64,000 nucleotides of DNA from contig JAJGOT010000049.1 in the NCBI GenBank assembly GCA_022457155.1, positions 1,987,501 to 2,051,500 of the forward strand. The letters are read 5' to 3'. How positions within the stretch are numbered: position 1 is the stretch's first letter; every line of letters begins with the position of its first letter. The translations under genes were made by a program, and so were the position numbers. Origin of the DNA: Cladopsammia gracilis (taxonomy: Eukaryota > Cnidaria > Anthozoa > Scleractinia > Dendrophylliidae). Below the pieces are notes generated by a model that saw nothing but the letters and a program-made list of their open reading frames with translations, was not told where the DNA came from and did not search any database. Positions 57,159 through 64,000 of the stretch are shown here, piece by piece.

Positions 57159-57324
57159 AAGGCCCATGTTCACTCAATCTGCTTTGCGCGCCCGGGTTGA
57201 TTTTCGCACAGACGGAAAATCGAAAAATCGACGTGCCAGCCAATCATAACGCTACATTGAACAATTGAACCGTTTCAAAACAAAAACACAAGCACGCAAA
57301 GCAGATTGGGTGAACATGGGCCTT
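57159..57324. mobile_element. Small MITE, 166 bp
   Basis: Ends AAGGCCCATGTTCACTCAAT and ATTGGGTGAACATGGGCCTT are near-perfect inverted repeats of about 30 bp, through 'ctgctttgcg/cgcaaagcag'. It lies 42 bp after the receptor stop codon, within the presumed 3' UTR. Confidence 0.8.
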
Positions 57325-57337
57325 TAAGTGTTTTTAA

Positions 57338-57343
57338 AATAAA
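57338..57343 (+). terminator. Candidate polyadenylation signal
   Basis: AATAAA 222 bp after the TAA at 57116. It fits a short 3' UTR if exon 24 is terminal; that UTR would contain the hairpin MITE at 57159-57324. Confidence 0.35.
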
Positions 57344-57344
57344 A

Positions 57345-58590
57345 GTGTATATGAATCGATTAAAAGGTTGTTTATATAAAGCGAATTTGTTTGGGAATCA
57401 TGAAACAATTTTTGAATTGATCAAAGGCTCCTGTCAGCCAGCTCATGGATTAATTGGATCAGTGTAGAGATAGTTGAATGAAAAGGAAAAGAGGACTTGG
57501 TGGGATTGTAAATATGTATTTTGCTTGCTTATGAAATGCGCATTTACATTTACATCTGCTATGAGAGACAACCCTCCATGCATGTCATATTTCAGAATAT
57601 GTCAATGCAAAATTCGCAATTGACTTTCCCTTGCAATTTAACCTTATACATGTATTTACATTAAAAAGCCGCTAACAAAAATTAATCTTGGGTTCTTCGC
57701 GTTCCCAGCCAGGTGTGGGTCGTTTCGTGTTCAAACAAAAAAAAACCACGCAGTGGAATCATTTTCCATAATATTTTATTCTCTTACGTGATTCAGTCAT
57801 TGAAAACTAAACACAAAATAAAAGTTATAAAATTTGGTAAAATGAGATAAAAAATATACTTATGAACATGAGAAAAATACAACAATGACAACGAACCGAT
57901 CAAAAATTTACATCTGATGTGTCACTCCGAGGATAAAGCGCACAGAAAGGTAGAAATTCAGAATAACTTTAGTATCTGATGTGGTGAGATAAATGAGACT
58001 TAAAACAGAAGCATTTTGAAGTGTACATAAACGCGGGGGCGCGGTATAAAAACCCCCACCCCCCATCCCCCACCGCGGTTCAATTAAATTGATAGGAGAC
58101 ATTTGAGACATGGCGGCAGTAAGCCGTTTGAGCCGTCACGAGATGAGAATCCATTTTGCTCCTGTTCTTCTATAAATTCAATCTTACATATCAGTGATAA
58201 ATATAATCTTAATCTACGGTGTACGCTGTGATTCGATCATGGTCGGCAGCCAAAATAAATAATTATGTTTGCTTATGTTTGAATATACCCGCTCTTTCCC
58301 AGGTTTTAAACTTGCTCTTTTCTTTTGCAACATCCCCCTATTAAATTGTATCTTTAGTGAGATAAAAGGAGCTTTGTAATTAGTGCTTTGTTTGTGTAAA
58401 AGTCTGAGGATTCTGGAGGGATTTGCCAGTAAACATAACCGACCGCGGTAAACCTTTCGGAGAGGCCGATTTCCCTTTCGTAAACAAGCGATGCCATTTG
58501 TATCTCGTTAATGCGCATGCGCGCAAACGAGATATAGGTATCAGTATAAAAAAGGGACAAAAGTTGTTAACAAAGGTTCGTTGTTAACTT
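57345..58590. other. Intergenic or terminal-intron sequence
   Basis: AT-rich. No exon with acidic SORL1-like tail sequence was found. A short C-rich run lies at about 58045-58075. Confidence 0.4.
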
Positions 58591-58599
58591 TCACTGGAA

Positions 58600-59500
58600 A
58601 AGTTGAAAATTTCCATAGTATGTAAAAAACATGTAAATAACATGTAAATCCTCAAAAAGATACTGTAAATGAAAATTTACATGATTTTTACCCATTTACA
58701 TGTTTTGAGAAATCCTGTAAAAAACATGTAAATAATTGAGGTGAAACATGTAAATTATGGAAAAGATCCTGTAAATTTCTCAAACAAGGGACATAAGACC
58801 ATGTAAATAGCATGTAAATCGAAGAAAAGGAACCTGTAAATAACATGTAAATTCAATAGAGGAACCTGTAAATAACACGTAAATCGAATAAAGGAGCCTG
58901 TAAATATCATGTAAATCGAATAAGGTTGCCTGTAAATATCATGTAAATCGAATAAGGGAGCCTGTAAATAACATGTAAATCGAATAAAGGAGCCTGTAAA
59001 TAACATGTAAATCGAATAAAGGAGCCTGTGAATATCATGTAAATCGAACAAGGAAGCCTGTGAATATCATGTAAATCGAATAAGGGAGCCTGTAAATAAC
59101 ATGTAAATCGAATAAGGGAGCCTGTAAATAACATGTAAATCGAATAAGGGAGCCTGTAAATAACATGTAAATCGAATAAAGGAGCCTGTGAATATCATGT
59201 AAATCGGATAAGGCAGCCTGTAAATAACATGTAAATCGAATAAGGGAGTCTGTAAAATAACATGTCAATCGAATAAAGGAGCCTGTGAATATCATGTAAA
59301 TCGAATAAAAGAACCTGTGAATATCATGTAAATCGATAAGGGAGCCTGTAAATAACATGTCAATCGAATAAGGGAGCCTGTAAATAACATGTAAATCGAA
59401 TAAAGGAGCCTGTGAATATCATGTAAATCGAATAAAGGAGCCTGTGAATATCATGTAAATCGAATAAGGGAGTCTGTAAATATCATTTTAATCGAACGAG
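58600..59500. repeat. 32-bp minisatellite, about 24 units plus diverged flank
   Basis: Consensus GGAGCCTGTAAATAACATG + TAAATCGAATAAA, with regular variants (aac/atc, aaa/agg). From 58612 to 58800 the units are degenerate and irregular; from 58830 onward they are regular. Long minus-strand frames with MLFTGSLIRFT-type reiterations are artefacts of the period. Confidence 0.9.
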
Positions 59501-59589
59501 GGAACCAAATCGAGCCAGCTCGCTTGTTTACTATAATGTAAATTAATGCGAACATTCATAGGCAAAGTAAACATACACGACTCATTAAA

Positions 59590-59786
59590 AAGCTGCTTTT
59601 CAATTGTTTTATTTTAACTCCCTTGATCCTAATATAACACGCTTTTTCAACTGTTCAAGAGTCTTTGTTTCTGCTTTTCATTATTCCTTTCAAAGAGCTA
59701 CATGTACACTGTACAGTGTACATTAACTGCAGCTTTGGTATGTTTTCTGCAATAGCTTGGCCATGGGATGCTCTTGCTCTTGAAGC
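59590..59786 (-). CDS. Candidate 3' terminal exon of a minus-strand gene
   Basis: On the minus strand a strong acceptor (TTTTGTTTTGTTTCGCAG) precedes GCTTCAAGAGCAAG. All three frames stay open for at least 20 codons; the phase-0 frame reads ASRARASHGQAIAENIPKLQ and stops after KSRNKDS at about 59655. An AATAAA on this strand lies at 59613-59608. No family recognised. It could join the exon at 62555-62599 in phase 0. Confidence 0.3.
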
Positions 59787-60114
59787 CTGCGAAACAAAAC
59801 AAAAAACAGCTGCAGTGAGCAAAGTCTGTCTTGTAGTAGTCTGCCTAACACTAAAGGCAACTGTCCTTTGCGTCCATGTTTTTATCAAAAGAAAAGTGGG
59901 CAGCACACAGCGGCTGATCTTGCTTTTAATTACTAGACCAGTTTCATCTGATACAAGTCATGTTAGAACAGACTTCATCAGGGATTTTGAACAAGATTAT
60001 GTGAGGAACTTATTTTATACACACCATTTACATTTCAACATCACATACAAGTACCATAGACAAAAATTAGAATTATTGTCATTTACAGTAGGTGTTTGAA
60101 AGTCTCACAATCTT

Positions 60115-61613
60115 GTGACAGCATGTTATCAGATCTTTGAGTGACCACATTTATACTGATTGCAGATTATAGCTTCAGTTCAGCAAGTGCCAGCATTTTG
60201 TCAGATCTTTAATTCCATTTTGGCATAATTATATTCATAAGCTGCAGGTACCTGGCCTATTAATTAAAGGAGAAATGCTAAATTAACCCTTGATAAATTT
60301 TAAATTCTGCACTAACATACATGTAGGATAATAAGAACATCAATAATTTACGGAGATGATTGGATTATGGCCTAAGTGTAACGCCATACGAAAAAAAAAG
60401 CAAGGGTCCAACCGACGAACAGGATTAATCTTGCGGTAGCGGAGTCGGTGGCAGAATATCTCGAAGAAACTGGAAAACCACTGGAATGACCACTTGTCAG
60501 GGTTGTTCTGCCGGTACGGGGACGCCGGCGTTTATCCTTTGTAACCTTCCCTGGTGAGAATCTGAAGGATCTTTAAGGATCCTTAAAAATCTGCATGAGG
60601 ATCTGTGAGGTTTATACTGAGGATCTTAATAAAGATCTTTGAGGATCTTTTAAGTTATTGAATCTCGGCTAAGCAAATTTTCAAAGCGTTTCTCTGAGAA
60701 AAATAGTTCGACCATCCAACAGGCTTTTAAAAAGGCTCGCCGCAAGAACTATACATGTAAGATGAAAGGAAATCAGTAATAAATGTACCACGTCTTAATG
60801 AATATTTGTCAGATGAATGGAGTTAGTTTCTAGAGAAACTGTGGTGCTGTGTCGGTGGGGGGATGTAACACGAGAATTTAGTTTTATCAACTGAGTCGAT
60901 AAGGTAAATTGACAATCGTAAAAAGATTCAAATAGCTGACGTTTCGAGCTAGCGCTCAAAACGTCAGCTATTCGAATCTTTTTACGGTGGTCAGTTTACC
61001 TTATCGACTCAGTCGATAAAACTAAATTCTTGTGATTTGTCAGATGAGCTTGCTTCAAACTCGGACGATGAGAAAAGAATGTACCAAGCTGAAAGGAGGG
61101 CAGAGAGGAAGATTACAAAGGATAAATGCCGGCGTCCCCGTCCTGGCAGAAAAACCCAGACAAGTGGTCATTCCAGTGTTTTTCCAGTTTCTATAAAACA
61201 TTCTGCCACCAACTCCGCTACCCGCAAGGAGATTAACCCTGTTCGTCGGTTGGGCCCTTGCTTCAAGAAAAGAATTCAACTCCTTTTCCGATACTAGCTT
61301 TGTTTTTTTTTCTTCGTTTATGGTGTCACACTCAGGCCATAATCTGGTGTCACACTCAGTCCATAATCCAATTATCTCCGTGAATATTGTTGTTCATATT
61401 ATCCTATGTTAGTGCAGAATTTAAAATTTATCGGACAGGTTAATTTAACATTTCACCTTTAATTAATAGGCCAGGTACCTGCAGCCTATGAATAGAATTA
61501 TGCCAAAATGGCATTAAAGATCTGACAAAATGCTGTCATTTGCTGAACTGAAGCTGCAATCTGCAATCAGTATAAATGTGGTCACTCAAAGACCTGATAA
61601 CATGCTATCACCT
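60115..61613. repeat. 1.5-kb inverted repeat with about 0.5-kb arms
   Basis: The left arm (60115-60575) and right arm (about 61095-61613) are reverse complements, from 'gcatgttatcagrtctttgagtgaccac' to 'ttacaaaggataaaygccggcgtcccc'. The right arm keeps an open frame with CRRPRPGRKTQTSGHSS; the left arm has the decayed counterpart. The spacer contains a second palindrome (60868-61034) and iterated 'ggatctttaaggatc' words (60570-60640). Confidence 0.82.
60868..61034. repeat. Inner palindrome with CGTTTCGAGCTAGCGCTC centre
   Basis: Arms 'acgagaatttagttttatc..actgagtcgataaggtaaa' and 'tttaccttatcgactcagt..gataaaactaaattcttgt', joined through 'agctgacgtttcgagc/gctcaaaacgtcagct'. About 80-bp arms with a 4-base loop. 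Confidence 0.85.
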
Positions 61614-62554
61614 GCCTGTGCATAACTAGATTTTACATTATGAAAAACCTAGTGGAAACTACATGTAAAGCTCGTTTTAATAACAATTTAAAGGAAAAGA
61701 ATACCATAAAATCCCAGTTATACATGTTGGCCCTGGGCTTATACAAATTTTTAAGAGTTTATACACAACTGTAGGATGGTAAGCTCAAAATATTGTGATA
61801 CAGTACTGTTCAATTATTTCAGTCAGTTTATGTTCTTTACATGCATGTAAAGAATTGTTGTGGAGATGTGGAAGCTTACATGTACATCCAGATAACTGGG
61901 AGAATTTTGTGGGCCTATAACCGGGTGGGCTTATACATGTACATGTAACCAGGATTTTAAGTTTACAATAAACACGAGTATGGAAAATCCAGTGACAAGT
62001 AATGGACTTTAAATCAAAGGTTTCCTATTAATGCAGTGATCACAATCCAATTTCTCCGGAGAATATCAATAAAACACAGCCACGAGTTTCTGAGAATGAA
62101 GAACTGATAAAAAAAAAAACAATCACCAGGGGACAATGAATAAAATGATGGTCTCTCAATAAACACCTGGTTCAAATTTTTCTGGGTTAACAAGACCAAG
62201 TTTAAAACAAAGATCAGGGACATTTAACTAAAGAAAATACACAATGCACCATAATTTAGGTCAGTTTATCAGATTTCACCATGAATGCTTGGCAGGGTAA
62301 ATTAATTATGTCTACATCAAAAGAAAACAACACCAAATTATGTTATTCCATTGAGTAGTCAACTAAAACATTGATTTTAGATCAGACCTAAGGATCCCAT
62401 TTGAATAATGTTTGGTACTGCAGCAAAATATTAACACATTGTACATGTACATGTAGGTGCCCATGTCAGTTACTTAGGTACCAAATTACTACCAGGCTCC
62501 TGTTAGAAAACAGCCTTAATGTGTATGGACATATAACATCAATTATTCTCTTAC
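61614..62554. other. AT-rich sequence with TACATGTACATG words
   Basis: ACATGTACATGTA-type words occur repeatedly (61660, 61875, 61935, 62445). No other feature. If the minus-strand gene is real, this is its intron. Confidence 0.4.
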
Positions 62555-62599
62555 CATGAAAAGCTCTCCTTGAATCTCTTTGAATGATACCATTTCTAA
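62555..62599 (-). CDS. Candidate 45-bp minus-strand exon
   Basis: The reverse complement has acceptor TTTCTCTTCTCTAG, then a 45-base open stretch reading LEMVSFKEIQGELFM, then donor GTAAGAG. Both sites are strong and the length keeps phase 0. No family recognised. Confidence 0.4.
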
Positions 62600-62833
62600 C
62601 TAGAGAAGAGAAATCACAAAATTAAATATGTTATGTATTTCAAATTGAGAAAATATGAAGCATATACTCCCACATCACTGCTACATTAAATATATTATTA
62701 TCCTCAGAGCCACTATTTAATATTACATGTACCAGTGAATAGATGGGTATGGTCAATGTGAATAATATACATGAACATTGTCTCAAGAATAAAAACTGAC
62801 TTGAAAATGCAGTTTAAAAAAGGAGGATTTTAC

Positions 62834-62950
62834 CATCTTCCCAGCATGCATCGCAAGCAAACTATATTATCAAATGACGGCGACATGCAAGCGGCTCATT
62901 TTACACAGACGCTGCTGAGGTTGGAGGTCAGTTGGTCATAGCAGAAATAT
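62834..62950 (-). CDS. Candidate first exon/promoter of a minus-strand gene
   Basis: The minus strand has GCATGCTGGGAAGATG followed by GTAAAA at 62833, so an ATG could end a first exon and join 62555-62599 in phase 0. The region is locally GC-richer. TTCCCAGCATGC on the + strand resembles the core of a ZNF143-type promoter motif. The 5' limit is arbitrary. Confidence 0.25.
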
Positions 62951-64000
62951 TTCAATAAATATTAACCTATTTATTCTATTCACCTTTACAGAATATTAAT
63001 ATTTTCCCATTTCGGGTTATGTTTACAGTTTGATTTAAGGTTGCTTAAATTCCCAGATGGGCCAAAATCCTCGAACAGCATCGCATGTTAGACACTTGAA
63101 ATCTCTTCACAGATTCATGGAATCAATAAACCTTCTTGCCATTTCAAAACAATGCTGGCTTAAATTAGAAGAAATATCTGTATATTATATTTGCTTGCCT
63201 TCAGTTTGACTTACATTTGTATGGAATCTAACACCGGTGAACAGAGCTGGTGAAATAATTCCCGCTAATAAAAATATAAAACAACAGCTACTCAGCTCAT
63301 GTACTCGGCATGCAACTGACCTGCTGCGTTTGTTTATGGTTACGTTGCTTTTAGTTCAAAATCGACCCTCGCTTTTCTCACAATTCTGAATTTTCTATGG
63401 TATGAGCATTAATCATTCAGTTTTATTTCATCTTACTGTAGATTTTGCTGTGACCAACATAAAACTCTAATCAGAAGTCATTCACAGGAATTTTACCCAA
63501 AGCATGCTGGAATGACAGTATAATATCCTCCTTATAGTGTACATGTACCTTTTAGTTTCAAGACAGAACAATGTACAGCTCTCATATAAATATTATTTTG
63601 CTTTTGTCTCGGTGCATATTCACACTCTAAAATACTACGAACAACAATACAAGTAATAATAGTGTAAAAAGAATTTCTGTGAACCCAAAATTGCCTAGCT
63701 TGCACTTTATACTGATACTTAAATTTTCAAGTTACGATGTTATGTAAACCTACACCACTGCACATGTGTTAGAAAAACAACCTCATCTCTCTCCACAGTT
63801 ACATGTACATCTGGTTATTTATTACTCAGCATGTGTTGCTTTTAACTGATTAGAATATTTGATTTCACATTGGGAGCTTAAAAAGAATGATGCAATCCAT
63901 TCACAATTACAGTGTATGTACATTATTTTAGAATGTGCAGAAAGAGGTGACCAATATTTTTTAACTTTTACTACTTACTACTCCATAGTACAATGTACAA
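62951..64000. other. Right end of window
   Basis: AT-rich, with scattered ACATGTAC words and no recognised gene or repeat. Confidence 0.4.

Noticed and set aside
58755..59358. Minus-strand frames with repeated FTGSLIRFT-type peptides
   Set aside because: By-product of the 32-bp minisatellite.
59665..60099. 144-codon + strand frame
   Set aside because: No family motif and overlaps the better-supported minus-strand exon; composition is that of AT-rich intergenic DNA.

Overview
The window is eukaryotic and almost certainly from an invertebrate animal, most likely an anthozoan cnidarian such as a coral or sea anemone. It is AT-rich, with short exons bounded by GT...AG introns. The introns are packed with MITEs, LINE 3' ends, Penelope-like, hAT-like and Crypton-like remnants and minisatellites. 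The taxon is inferred from gene and repeat content and is not proven.

One gene dominates. From about 1.4 to 57.1 kb on the + strand I reconstruct 24 exons with consistent phases, totalling 4445 coding bases and about 1481 residues. They encode the C-terminal part of a type I membrane receptor: six LDL-receptor class A modules (exons 1-6), eleven fibronectin type III domains (exons 7-23), then a stalk, one transmembrane helix and a short cytoplasmic tail (exon 24). LDLa modules followed by FN3, TM and a tail with a FANSHY-like motif is the arrangement of sortilin-related receptors (SORL1/SorLA). The VPS10, propeller and EGF parts would lie upstream of the window. Human SORL1 has six FN3 domains, so eleven is an expansion. 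The last six domains sit on uniform phase 0-0 exons shifted by half a domain, and several carry an extra cysteine pair.

Region by region: 0-1.4 kb, a dispersed repeat; 1.4-14 kb, LDLa exons with a foldback element, a Crypton-type recombinase fossil and a large inverted-repeat-bounded block containing a 15-bp minisatellite; 14.9-15.6 kb, a Penelope-like remnant with two oppositely oriented hammerhead ribozyme motifs; 15.7-37 kb, FN3 exons with TTAA-flanked MITEs, three LINE 3' fragments, a tRNA-like SINE, a 1.5-kb palindrome and a TIR element carrying an antisense copy of this gene's own exon 14 splice donor; 37-57 kb, the remaining FN3 exons, further copies of the 1.2-kb repeat (one split by a hAT-like element with a visible 8-bp target duplication), an OTU fragment and a Penelope RT fossil.

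From 57.1 kb to the end there is the presumed 3' end of the receptor gene, a 32-bp minisatellite, a 1.5-kb inverted repeat and weak evidence for a minus-strand gene with candidate exons near 62.9, 62.6 and 59.8 kb. No rRNA genes, convincing tRNA genes, CRISPR arrays or prokaryotic operons were seen.
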